A stretch of 64,000 nt of DNA from Hyphomicrobiales bacterium (GTDB lineage Bacteria > Pseudomonadota > Alphaproteobacteria > Rhizobiales > Methylopilaceae), in assembly GCA_022842205.1 (NCBI GenBank), contig JALHQA010000001.1:434001-498000 (forward strand), written 5' to 3'. The translations under genes and the position numbers were made by a program. Positions 33,957-45,375 of this stretch are shown here, one piece after another. Position 1 is the stretch's first letter; every line of letters begins with the position of its first letter. The notes under the pieces were generated by a model. The model saw only the letters and a list, made by a program, of their open reading frames with translations, did no database searches and had not been told where the DNA came from.

Positions 33957-35027
33957 TCAGGCGGCCTTCTGCCGGTTCAGCTCCAGTCTCGAATTGATGA
34001 GGGCGACGGTTTCGTCGACCACCGGGTTGTTCATGCCCATCTGGGCAGCAACACCCTGCACCAGAAGATCGACCCGCTCGATGTTCGGCGCGCCGGCAAA
34101 CAGCGCGCGAGCGGCGGACGACGGCTTTGTCAGGCCCTCGGCGGCGCGGGCATATTTCTCGAACGGAACCATGTCTTCGGGCGCCGCCCCGGCGGCGATG
34201 CAGACTTCCTGCACCCATGCATAGATCGCCCGCGACTGCGCGATGTCGGTATGGACCGCGTCGCGGATCGAGCGCGGGCCGTCCTTCTGGACGCAGCGGT
34301 AATTGCCGGTCAGCAGCATCGCCCACTTCGCCAGCGGCACGAAGATCGAGTCATGCACTTTCAGTTTCACCGGAAGCTCGATCTCCCTGCCATTGTGCGG
34401 ATAGCGTATGGCGTCGACGCTTTCGCCGATGCCACGCAGCATGGCCGTGAGATCATCCGAGTCGAAGCGCGCTGCCTTGAAGTTCGTCGGCAGCGTGACC
34501 TGCAGCACGTTCGCCTTCTCCTCCGGCGGGCGGAACGCCTGCGGGTCAGGGCTGCAGAGCGTGAGAAAGGCGGGGTCGAAGCTGTCCCATAATTCGGGTT
34601 TGGTGAAGCAGTGTCGGAGCTTCTTCACGTCGAGCCCCGGGATGCGTGCGAGATAGGGCAGCGGCGGCATGTTCATGATCGACATGCAGGGCTTGCGCGC
34701 CTTTGCCGCCTTCTCAAGCAGCTGCTGGATCGCGGGATGACCGTATTGCGGCTCCTGCATCGCAAGGCCGATGAGATCGTAAGCCAGCGGGTCGCACGTC
34801 TCGGCGGTTACCGCCGCGACCTTGCCCTTCAGCGCGCGTGAGCGGATTTCCACCTGGTCCGGCCCCGTCTCGGTGCGAACCGGAAGGCGCACGATGGTGC
34901 CTTCGGCATTGATGACGTCGGCTTCGGCCGGCAGGCACAACAGATCGACATTATGGCCGGCAAGCGCGAGTTTCGTGGCGAGCAGCGACCCGTAGGACGC
35001 GCCGAAAATAAGAATCCTGGCAGACAT
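33957..35027 (-). CDS. Ketopantoate reductase-like (PanE/ApbA family) dehydrogenase
   Basis: A 356-residue NAD(P)-dependent protein. The N-terminal Rossmann motif is ARILIFGASYGSLLATKLALAGH, with GASYGS in place of the usual GxGxxG. The helical C-terminal domain contains LPVKLKVHDSIFVPLAKWAMLLTGNYRCV, where a Lys and Asn of the PanE type could act. It is longer than PanE proper (about 300), and as a lone gene in a catabolic cluster it more probably handles another 2-keto or 2-hydroxy acid. Its promoter region holds the perfect copy of the shared palindrome (35063-35079). ATG 35027 is chosen, as the Rossmann strand follows directly. Confidence 0.75.
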   Translation of the reverse strand: MSARILIFGASYGSLLATKLALAGHNVDLLCLPAEADVINAEGTIVRLPVRTETGPDQVEIRSRALKGKVAAVTAETCDPLAYDLIGLAMQEPQYGHPAIQQLLEKAAKARKPCMSIMNMPPLPYLARIPGLDVKKLRHCFTKPELWDSFDPAFLTLCSPDPQAFRPPEEKANVLQVTLPTNFKAARFDSDDLTAMLRGIGESVDAIRYPHNGREIELPVKLKVHDSIFVPLAKWAMLLTGNYRCVQKDGPRSIRDAVHTDIAQSRAIYAWVQEVCIAAGAAPEDMVPFEKYARAAEGLTKPSSAARALFAGAPNIERVDLLVQGVAAQMGMNNPVVDETVALINSRLELNRQKAA

Positions 35028-35062
35028 GGCTGGTCCCTGCCTCCGTTGCTGGGGTGAGCAAT

Positions 35063-35079
35063 TTGAATTCATAATTCAA
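35063..35079. promoter_or_regulatory. Operator TTGAATTCATAATTCAA (site D, perfect)
   Basis: A perfect inverted repeat with 7-bp arms and a CAT spacer; the flanking T and A extend it to 19 bp. It sits 36 nt upstream of the PanE-like start. Confidence 0.75.
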
Positions 35080-35278
35080 AAGAGGGCGCTTACCAAGGTC
35101 GCCTTTCGGCGCATATCGCCAATGCCGCGCTTTGCCCTGAAGCCGCTCGAAAGGCACGCGATCACGTGTGCGCGAGGCTCCGCGATCGAGCGCAGGTTGT
35201 CGGGTCCACGATTGTGAATTCCGGGAAATGACGCCGGTGACCGCGGTTGCGGTGATGGCCAGCGTTCTGGCGATCCGG

Positions 35279-37932
<2,654 letters not shown>

Positions 37933-37936
<4 letters not shown>

Positions 37937-38997
37937 GACTGCGCCTCGAACGGCTCGAGCCCCGAGAGCCGCAGCTTCTTTCCGATCTCTGGAATGTGGC
38001 GCGGCGTCATTCCCTTCACGCCTTCCGCGATGCAGCGGATATGGCTGGGCGTCGTGCCGCAGCAGCCGCCGACAATATTGACGAGGCCGTCCTTGCCCCA
38101 GTTATGGAGATGGCCGCCGGTCTGTTCCGGCGCCTCGTCATACTGGCCGAACTCGTTGGGCAGACCGGCATTCGGATAGGCCGAAACGTATGTATCCGCG
38201 ACGCGCGACAGCTCGGCGACGTAGGGCCGCATCTGCTCGGCACCAAAAGCGCAGTTGAGACCGATCGAAAACGGCTTCACATGCTTCACGGAGTTCCAGA
38301 ACGCTTCCGTCGTCTGACCGGACAGCGTGCGGCCAGACAGATCGGTGATCGTGCCGGAAATCTGGATCGGCAGTTTCTCGCCGATTTCCTCAAACAATTC
38401 GAGAATGCCGAAAAGACCGGCCTTGGCATTCAGCGTGTCGAAGATCGTCTCGACCATCAGCGTGTCGGCGCCGCCGTCGATCAGCCCGCGCGCCGCTTCC
38501 TTGTAGGCCTCGCGCAACTCGTCGAACGTGACATTGCGGAAGCCGGGATTATTGACGTCGGGCGACAGCGATGCGGTGCGGCTCGTCGGGCCAATGGCGC
38601 CGGCGACAAAACGCGGCTCGTCCGTTTCGGCGGCAACTTCGTCGGCGGCGGCGCGCGCGAGCTTCGCACCCTCGAAGTTCAGTTCGTAGGCAAGCTGCTC
38701 AAGCTTGTATTCGGCCTGCGAGATGGATGTCGAATTGAACGTGTTGGTTTCGATGATATCGGCACCGGCCTCGAGATATTCGCGGTGGATGGCCTTGATC
38801 ACATCCGGCCGCGTGAGCGTCAGGAGATCGTTGTTGCCCTGCAGGTCGACCGGATGATCCTTGAACCTCTCGCCGCGGAAATCCTGTTCCGTCAGCTTGT
38901 GGGTCTGGATCATCGTGCCCATCGCGCCGTCCAGAATGAGGACGCGGCGGGCGGCGAGAGCTTTGAGCTGTTCGAGGCGGATCTGGCGGGAAGACAT
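37933..38997 (-). CDS. Methionine synthase, homocysteine-binding part (split MetH)
   Basis: A 354-residue protein equal to the first MetH module. It begins [25 protein letters not shown]. The zinc-binding cysteines are in [12 protein letters not shown] and [12 protein letters not shown], so it can activate homocysteine. The next gene supplies the other modules. Such a split is known in some alphaproteobacteria. The ORF has no sign of a damaged junction: the stop and the next start overlap cleanly. It starts 41 nt from the riboswitch of the divergent btuB gene. Confidence 0.92.
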
Positions 38998-39037
38998 AAA
39001 GCTTTCGTTATATGGGGTGCCATGCTAATGCAACCCG

Positions 39038-39212
39038 GACGGTTCCCTTCGGGGATCAAAAGGGAACGCAGTGAGGGGCCTTTATATAGGTGCCCGATGC
39101 TGCGGCTGCCCCCGCAACTGTGAGCGGCGATTTCTTCGCCTCGTGCCACTGGGACAGAGCGCCCGGGAAGGCGGCGAAGGGAAACGACCCGCAAGCCAGG
39201 AGACCTGCCGTC
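39038..39212 (+). ncRNA. Cobalamin riboswitch upstream of btuB
   Basis: The conserved core is visible: GGTGCCCGATGC near 39090, GCCCCCGCAACTGTGAGCGG (39108-39127), the GCCACTGGG element near 39145, GGGAAGGCGGCGAAGG near 39165 and the B12 box AGCCAGGAGACCTGCC (39194-39209). The P1 stem closes between GACGG (39038-39042) and CCGTC (39208-39212). It should lower btuBFCD expression when adenosylcobalamin is plentiful. It is on the strand of btuB, not metH. Confidence 0.93.
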
Positions 39213-39344
39213 AGCGTTGGTCATGCGCGGGAACATCGGACGGGGTGTGCCGATGGTGGTTTCGGGGCTTTGCAGCGCAAGCTGCGAAGGAACGGGGACT
39301 TCGCTCGCGGTGATGCCAAAGCATGCGTCCCGTTTGAGGTCCTT

Positions 39345-41213
39345 ATGTTCCGTTCCGTTCTGTTTGCGTCCGTTGCGGCCGTCGCCGCCCTTCCCGCCGC
39401 CGCCCAATCTCCCGCAGCGCCCAGCATTGAGCTTGAGGAAATCTCCGTCACGGCGAATCTGACGCCGACGCCGACCGGGGCCGTCGGCAGCGCGGTGACG
39501 ATCATCACGCGCGAGGAACTGGAGCGGAAACAGGTCCGGCTTGTGTCCGACGCGCTGCGCTCGGTGCCGGGCGTTTCCGTCGGCCGCACCGGCGGCTTCG
39601 GCGGGCTGTCGCAGATCCGCATCCGCGGCTCGGAAGCGAACCACACTCTGGTCCTGATCGATGGCGTCGAGGTCAACGATCCCGCAAGCGGTAGCGAGTT
39701 CAACTTCGCGCATCTCATGGTGCAGGACATCGCGCGCATCGAGGTTCTGCGCGGCCCGCAGAGCGCGCTGTACGGATCGGACGCCATCGGCGGTGTCGTC
39801 AATATCGTGACGCGCCGGGGAGAAGGCCCGCCGCGCATCGGCGGGTTCGTGGAAGGCGGCAATCGCGGCACGCTCGCCGGCGGCGCATCGCTCAGCGGCT
39901 CGACCGAACGCGCCGACTACCTGTTCGGTTTCGCCGGCATGCGTACGGACGGTTTTTCTTCCGCCGCCGAATGGCGTGGCAACACCGAGAAGGACGGCTA
40001 CGAAAATATCGGCGCCCACGCCAAGATCGGCTTCCAGGCCACCGACAATCTCCGTTTCGACTTCGTTGGCCGCGGCAATGACTATTATGCGGAAGGCGAC
40101 GACCAGTGGTACGGAATGCCGGCCCACGATTTCAAATTCGATCTTGGCGGACAGCAGGCCTTCGGCCGCGCGCAGGCCAGACTCGATCTGTTCGACGGAA
40201 AATGGCAGCAGGTCGTCGGAGCCAGCCGGTTCTTCCACGATTTCGACAGCTTCTACGATGTCTTTGCGCCAACGCATTATGAAGGCGACAAGTCGAGGCT
40301 CGACTACAAAAGCAGCCTGTTCCTGAACTCGGACCAACTTGACCATACGCTGACTTTCGCCGCCGATCACGAGATCGACGCCATGCAGGGCGGCTTCAAC
40401 GCGTTCGACGAAGATGTTGCCCAGACCGGCATCTCCGGCGAGTACAAGCTCGACGCCTGGGACAAGCTGTTCCTGACCGGCAGCGTCCGTCAGGATTTCA
40501 ACGACCGCTTCGACGACGCAACCACATGGCGCGTTTCCGCCGCCTATCTGATCGAAGAAACGGGCACGAAGCTGCGCACCTCCTACGGCACGGGCGTCAA
40601 GAATCCGACGCTGTTCCAGCTTTACGGACAGCTGCCGACCTTCGAACCCAATCCCGACCTGAAGCCCGAACACGCGCGCGGCTGGGATGTCGGAGTCGAC
40701 CAGGCGCTGCTCGACGGACGGCTGGATTTCGGCATCAGCTATTTCGAGCAGCGCATCGAAGACATCATCGTCCCGGACGGCGACACCGTGATCAACAGCC
40801 CCGGCACGTCGGAGATCAACGGCGTCGAGGTTTCGCTGTCCGCACGCCCGATCGACAATCTGACCCTGCAGGCCTCTTTCACCTGGCAGGACCCGCGGGA
40901 CGCCGATGGTGTGCAACTTATCCGGCGTCCGGAAGTTCTCGGCAGTTTTGACGCCGACTATGTCTTCGCCGACGGACGCGCAAGCGCCGGTTTCAGCGTG
41001 GTCTATAACGGCGACCAAGCCGACGAGTATGGCCCGTACTATGTTTACCTCGACGACTTCGTGCTGGTTCACATGCGCGCCGGGTACAAGCTGACCGACG
41101 ATGCAGAACTCTACGGCCGGATCGAAAACCTGCTCGATGAGGAATATGAGGAAGTATACAGCTATGGCGGCACGGGACGCCTGGGCATCGTCGGCATGAG
41201 GGTCACATTCTGA
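39345..41213 (+). CDS. btuB: TonB-dependent cobalamin receptor BtuB
   Basis: A 622-residue outer-membrane receptor. Signal peptide SVLFASVAAVAALPAAAQ; a plug with DALRSVPGVSVGRTGGFGGLSQIRIRG and VLRGPQSALYGSDAIGGVVNIVT; and a barrel that ends LGIVGMRVTF with terminal Phe. Downstream genes encode the rest of the B12 import route and a cobalamin riboswitch lies upstream, so B12 is the ligand. ATG 39345 has GAGG 6 nt ahead; the frame is open back through the riboswitch, but that part is not protein-like. Confidence 0.93.
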   Translation: MFRSVLFASVAAVAALPAAAQSPAAPSIELEEISVTANLTPTPTGAVGSAVTIITREELERKQVRLVSDALRSVPGVSVGRTGGFGGLSQIRIRGSEANHTLVLIDGVEVNDPASGSEFNFAHLMVQDIARIEVLRGPQSALYGSDAIGGVVNIVTRRGEGPPRIGGFVEGGNRGTLAGGASLSGSTERADYLFGFAGMRTDGFSSAAEWRGNTEKDGYENIGAHAKIGFQATDNLRFDFVGRGNDYYAEGDDQWYGMPAHDFKFDLGGQQAFGRAQARLDLFDGKWQQVVGASRFFHDFDSFYDVFAPTHYEGDKSRLDYKSSLFLNSDQLDHTLTFAADHEIDAMQGGFNAFDEDVAQTGISGEYKLDAWDKLFLTGSVRQDFNDRFDDATTWRVSAAYLIEETGTKLRTSYGTGVKNPTLFQLYGQLPTFEPNPDLKPEHARGWDVGVDQALLDGRLDFGISYFEQRIEDIIVPDGDTVINSPGTSEINGVEVSLSARPIDNLTLQASFTWQDPRDADGVQLIRRPEVLGSFDADYVFADGRASAGFSVVYNGDQADEYGPYYVYLDDFVLVHMRAGYKLTDDAELYGRIENLLDEEYEEVYSYGGTGRLGIVGMRVTF

Positions 41214-42040
41214 GGAAACGCTTCTTCGTTCTGTGCGCGGCGCTGGCATCGGCATTTCCTGCCGATGCCGACACGCCGCCGCGGCGCGTGGTCTCGCTCA
41301 ATCTCTGTACGGACGAGCTTCTGCTGCGTCTGGCGCCGAGGGACCAGATCGCCTCGGTTACCTGGCTCGGCAAGGACAGCCGGCGCTCGACGGTCGCGGC
41401 GCTTGCGGCGGATGTGCCCGCCAATCGCGGGCTCGCCGAGGAGATCGTGACCCTGAAGCCCGATCTCGTGCTCGCCGGCGCCCATGACGCGCGCCCGGCC
41501 GTGGCGTTTCTGAAAAGCCACGGCACGGAGGTGCTCGATCTCGCCATTCCGCAAAATCTCGCGGAAGTGCGCGACCAGATCCGCGGTGTCGCGTCCGCTC
41601 TCGGACGGGGCTCCGCGGGAGAAGATATCATCGCCCGGATGGACGCAAAGCTTGCCGCAACCGTGCCGCGCGCCTCGGCCCGCCCCAGGGCGGTGATGCT
41701 CGGTCCGAACGGTTTTGCGACCAGCTACAGCCCGCTCATGAACGAGGTGTTCGCGCGGGCGGGACTGGACAATCTCGCCGCCGAACCCGGCACGCCGGAG
41801 CGCACGCACATACCGATCGAGCATGTCCTTATGGCCGGCGTCGATATTGTCGTCATCGAGGATGCGGAGCGCGGTCCCGCTCTGGCGCAGGAATTGATGC
41901 GCCATCCCGCAATCGCGGCGCTCCGAGAGCAGGCGACCGTTGTGGAGCTTCCATCGCGGCTCTGGGCCTGCGCCGGCCCCCAGCTTTCCGATGCGGTTGA
42001 AATTCTGGCGAAGGCGCGAGCGGAGCACAGGGCGAACTGA
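41210..42040 (+). CDS. btuF: Vitamin B12 ABC transporter binding protein BtuF (CTG start proposed)
   Basis: A 276-residue class III binding protein. The first usual start codon in frame, GTG 41288, would cut the protein just inside the mature domain. Upstream of it the frame reads RKRFFVLCAALASAFPADAD, a clean signal peptide with basic start, hydrophobic core and cleavage near ADA-DTP. The only plausible start before that is CTG at 41210, which overlaps the btuB stop as CTGA, like the ATGA overlaps elsewhere here. The mature part has RRVVSLNLCTDELLLRLAPRDQIASVT, typical of BtuF/FhuD proteins. It forms an operon with btuC and btuD. Confidence 0.8.
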   Translation: MRKRFFVLCAALASAFPADADTPPRRVVSLNLCTDELLLRLAPRDQIASVTWLGKDSRRSTVAALAADVPANRGLAEEIVTLKPDLVLAGAHDARPAVAFLKSHGTEVLDLAIPQNLAEVRDQIRGVASALGRGSAGEDIIARMDAKLAATVPRASARPRAVMLGPNGFATSYSPLMNEVFARAGLDNLAAEPGTPERTHIPIEHVLMAGVDIVVIEDAERGPALAQELMRHPAIAALREQATVVELPSRLWACAGPQLSDAVEILAKARAEHRAN

Positions 42041-43023
42041 TGCGCTATCCGCTCCTTCTTGTCCTCGGCCTCGCGACACTCGTACTGACGCTCGCGTCTC
42101 TCGCCGTCGGCTATGCACCGCTCGATCTCGGACAGGCTTTTGCCGACTGGTTTTCGGGGTCGGATACGCTGGCGCGCGTTGTTCTTGTCGAACTGCGGCT
42201 GCCGCGCGCAGTGCTCGGCGCTGCGGTCGGCTTCAGCCTCGGCATGACCGGCGCGGCCATGCAGGGCTTTTTGCGCAATCCGCTGGCCGATCCCGGCGTA
42301 ATCGGCATATCGGCCGGAGCGGCATTCGGCGCGGTCGTCGCATTCTATTCCGGCCTCGCGCATGTCTTCGCGCTTGCGCTGCCGCTCGGCGGCATCGCCG
42401 GAGCGGCAGTCGCGGCGGCGGCGGTGTTCTGGCTCGGCGGCCGGCAGGCATCGACGACCGGACTTGTGCTCGCGGGTGTCGCTCTGTCCAGTCTGTTCGG
42501 CGCGTTGATCGCGCTTGCGCTGAACCTGTCGCCCAATCCATACGCCGCGCTCGAGATCGTGTTCTGGCTGCTGGGCTCGCTGGCGGACCGCAGTCTCGAT
42601 CATGTCGCTCTCGCTTTGCCTCTGGCGGCGCTCGGCTGGATCCTGATCGCCGCTGCAGCGCCTGCGCTCGATGCGCTGTCGCTTGGCGACGACACCGCCG
42701 CGAGCCTCGGTTTCGATCTTGGCCGCCTGCGCCTGCAGCTCGTCGCGGGCGCCGCGTTGAGCACCGGCGCCGCTGTAGCCGTCAGCGGCGTCATCGGTTT
42801 TGTCGGTCTCGTCGTGCCGCATCTCCTGCGCCCGTTCGTCGGCCACAGTCCGGGGCGGCTGCTTGTTGCCAGCGGTTTCGGCGGCGCGATATTGATGCTG
42901 GCTTCCGATATACTGGTACGCATTCTGCCCACCGCCCCCGAGTTGAGACTTGGTGTCGTTACCGCGCTCATCGGAGCGCCGTTCCTGTTCTGGCTGCTCT
43001 ACCGGCTGCGGAGGGAGGCCTGA
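42040..43023 (+). CDS. btuC: Vitamin B12 ABC transporter permease BtuC
   Basis: A 327-residue FecCD-family permease with about ten helices. It shows LRLPRAVLGAAVGFSLGMTGAAMQGFLRNPLADPG and the coupling region GVIGFVGLVVPHLLRPFVGHSP. The start overlaps the btuF stop by 1 nt (TGATG) and its stop overlaps btuD in the same way. Confidence 0.9.
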   Translation: MRYPLLLVLGLATLVLTLASLAVGYAPLDLGQAFADWFSGSDTLARVVLVELRLPRAVLGAAVGFSLGMTGAAMQGFLRNPLADPGVIGISAGAAFGAVVAFYSGLAHVFALALPLGGIAGAAVAAAAVFWLGGRQASTTGLVLAGVALSSLFGALIALALNLSPNPYAALEIVFWLLGSLADRSLDHVALALPLAALGWILIAAAAPALDALSLGDDTAASLGFDLGRLRLQLVAGAALSTGAAVAVSGVIGFVGLVVPHLLRPFVGHSPGRLLVASGFGGAILMLASDILVRILPTAPELRLGVVTALIGAPFLFWLLYRLRREA

Positions 43024-43781
43024 TGCCGATCGAAACATCCTCGGTATCGGTGCGGTTCGGGGCGCGCGATGTGCTTCGCGGCGTCGACATCACCATCAAG
43101 GGCGGTGAATTCGTCGCACTCGTCGGACCGAACGGCGCCGGCAAGACCACGCTGCTGCGCGTGCTTGCCGGCTTGCAGGCGCCGGCGAGCGGCGATGTCA
43201 GCATTTTCGGACGTTTTGTACATATGATCGAGGCCGGAGAACGCGCCCGTGCCGTCAGCTATCTGGCGCAGGACAGCAACGTCTCGTGGCCTCTCAGCGT
43301 TTCCTCGCTCGTCGCGCTCGGCCGCCTGCCCCATCGCCGCGCATCGGCTATCGAAAATGCGGCCGCCATAGAGCGGGCACTTGCGGCGACCGGCAGCACC
43401 GATCTTGCCGGGCGTTCCATCGGCACGCTGTCGGGCGGCGAGCGGGCACGGGTATTGCTCGCCCGTGCTTTGGCCGTCGAGGCGCCGGTTCTCCTCGCCG
43501 ACGAGCCGGTGGCGGCGCTCGACCCCTATCACCAGCTTCAGATCATGGAGATGCTGAGGGCAATCGCCGGCCGGGGAACCGCCGTCGTCGCCGTGCTCCA
43601 CGACCTCGCCCTTGCCTACCGCTTTTCCGACCGCGTCGTTCTGCTGTCGGACGGCGAGAAGATTGCTGACGGCACGCCGGACGAGGTTCTGACCGACGCC
43701 AATCTCGCCGCGCGTTTCGGCATCACCGCCCGCCGCGGGGATGGCTATATCCTGCCGTGGCAGCGTTCCGGCGCTGTCTAG
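43023..43781 (+). CDS. btuD: Vitamin B12 ABC transporter ATPase BtuD
   Basis: A 252-residue ATPase of the FepC/BtuD type. Walker A GPNGAGKTTLLRVLAG, signature LSGGERARVLLARAL, Walker B VLLADEP and H-loop VAVLHDLALAYRF are intact. Walker B reads LLADEP rather than LLLDEP, a tolerated change. It is the last gene of the riboswitch-led btuBFCD unit. Confidence 0.9.
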   Translation: MPIETSSVSVRFGARDVLRGVDITIKGGEFVALVGPNGAGKTTLLRVLAGLQAPASGDVSIFGRFVHMIEAGERARAVSYLAQDSNVSWPLSVSSLVALGRLPHRRASAIENAAAIERALAATGSTDLAGRSIGTLSGGERARVLLARALAVEAPVLLADEPVAALDPYHQLQIMEMLRAIAGRGTAVVAVLHDLALAYRFSDRVVLLSDGEKIADGTPDEVLTDANLAARFGITARRGDGYILPWQRSGAV

Positions 43782-43932
43782 CACCACCGGGATCGCGATC
43801 AGCCTCCGGCCGGCGGACCGGTGCGTTCGCCGAAAGCCGCACGGCCATGCCCGTGCAAGCGGGCCTGCTTCCGTTTAGAATGATCGTAAGAGGGGCTCCG
43901 GACAACGCGAGTCCCAGCCAGGAAACGCCGCC

Positions 43933-45375
43933 ATGAGCGCCATCGCCTTTCCCCCCGTTGATGCGGCCATTGTCGCGCGCCGCCCCGCCATTCTTGCCGG
44001 CCTCGCCGAACTCGTCGAACCGGCCGGACTGATAAGTTCCGAGGCCGAGATGCGGGCTTATGAAACCGACGGCCTGACCGCCTACCGCCGCATGCCGCTG
44101 GCGGTCGTGCTGCCCGCAACGACCGAGGAGGTCAGCCGCGTGATGGCCTTTTGCCACGCCAATGGCGTCAAGGTCGTGCCGCGCGGCGCGGGCACGTCTC
44201 TCGCAGGAGGCGCCATCGCGCATGAGGACGCGATCATTCTCGGCGTCTCGCGCATGAGCCGCGTGATCGAGATCGACTATCCCAACCGCTGCATGCGCGT
44301 GGAAGCCGGAATCACCAATCTTGCCATCACCGGCGCGGTCTCGCCCGACGGCTTCTTCTACGCACCCGACCCGTCCTCGCAGCTCGCCTGCACCATCGCC
44401 GGAAATATCGGCATGAATTCGGGCGGCGCCCACTGCCTGAAATATGGCGTAACGACAAACAACCTTCTCGGCGTGAAGATGGTCGTGATCGACGGGACCG
44501 TGGTCGAGATCGGCGGCGGCGCGCTGGACAGTCCGGGCCTCGACCTTCTCGGCCTGATCGTCGGCTCGGAAGGCCAGATCGGCATCGTGACGGAAGCAAC
44601 GGTGCGCATTCTGCGCTCGCCGGAGGCCGTGCAGCCGGTGCTGTTCGGCTTCGACACCTCGGAAGAGGCCGGAAGCTGCGTCGCCGCCATCATCGAAAGC
44701 GGGATCATCCCCGTCGCCATCGAGTTCATGGACAAGCCAGCCATCGAAATCTGCGAAGCCTATGCCAAGGCCGGCTACCCGCTCGATGTCGGCGCCTTGC
44801 TCATCGTCGAGGTGGAGGGGCTTGCCTCCGACATCGAGGCCCAGCTTGCGAAGATCGTCGCCATCGCACGGCTCCACAATGTTCGCGTCGTCCGGGAATC
44901 GCAGTCGGCCATGGAAGCCGCGCTGATCTGGAAGGGCCGGAAATCCGCCTTCGGCGCGACCGGCCGCATCGCCGACTATATCTGTATGGACGGAACCGTG
45001 CCGACCAGCCAGTTGTCCTATGTTTTGAAACGCACGGGCGAGATCGTCGCGAGCTACGGATTGCGCGTCGCCAATGTCTTCCACGCGGGCGACGGCAACA
45101 TGCATCCGCTCATCATGTACAATATTAACGACCCGGAGGAGCAGCGGAAGGCCGAAGAGGCCGGCAACGACATTCTGCGCCTGTGCGTCGAGGTCGGCGG
45201 CTGCCTGACAGGCGAGCACGGCGTGGGGATCGAAAAGCGCGACCTCATGCATCACCAGTTCAGCGACCTCGACCTCGCCCATCAGATGCGCATCCGCTCG
45301 GTGTTCGACAGAAGCTGGCTGCTCAATCCGGCAAAGGTTTTCCCGCTCGAATCGCGGCATCTGGAAACCGCCTGA
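43933..45375 (+). CDS. glcD: Glycolate oxidase FAD subunit GlcD
   Basis: A 480-residue FAD-linked oxidase. The PCMH FAD site reads VVPRGAGTSLAGGAIAHEDAII, followed by GNIGMNSGGAHCLKYGVTTNN. The oxidase C domain has NVFHAGDGNMHPLIMYNINDPEE and ends with GCLTGEHGVGIEKRDLM, the GlcD closing motif. It oxidises glycolate (also D-lactate) to glyoxylate with electrons passed on through GlcF. ATG 43933 follows GGAAACGCC. It is first in glcDEF with 1-nt overlap to glcE. Confidence 0.94.
   Translation: MSAIAFPPVDAAIVARRPAILAGLAELVEPAGLISSEAEMRAYETDGLTAYRRMPLAVVLPATTEEVSRVMAFCHANGVKVVPRGAGTSLAGGAIAHEDAIILGVSRMSRVIEIDYPNRCMRVEAGITNLAITGAVSPDGFFYAPDPSSQLACTIAGNIGMNSGGAHCLKYGVTTNNLLGVKMVVIDGTVVEIGGGALDSPGLDLLGLIVGSEGQIGIVTEATVRILRSPEAVQPVLFGFDTSEEAGSCVAAIIESGIIPVAIEFMDKPAIEICEAYAKAGYPLDVGALLIVEVEGLASDIEAQLAKIVAIARLHNVRVVRESQSAMEAALIWKGRKSAFGATGRIADYICMDGTVPTSQLSYVLKRTGEIVASYGLRVANVFHAGDGNMHPLIMYNINDPEEQRKAEEAGNDILRLCVEVGGCLTGEHGVGIEKRDLMHHQFSDLDLAHQMRIRSVFDRSWLLNPAKVFPLESRHLETA

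Noticed and set aside
39090-39344. An N-terminal extension of BtuB through the riboswitch
   Set aside because: The stretch is the structured riboswitch RNA; the signal peptide begins at 39345 with a proper ribosome-binding site.
38910-41255. A 781-codon open frame on the minus strand opposite btuB and the riboswitch
   Set aside because: It would overlap both the metH start and the riboswitch; btuB on the plus strand has full family motifs.
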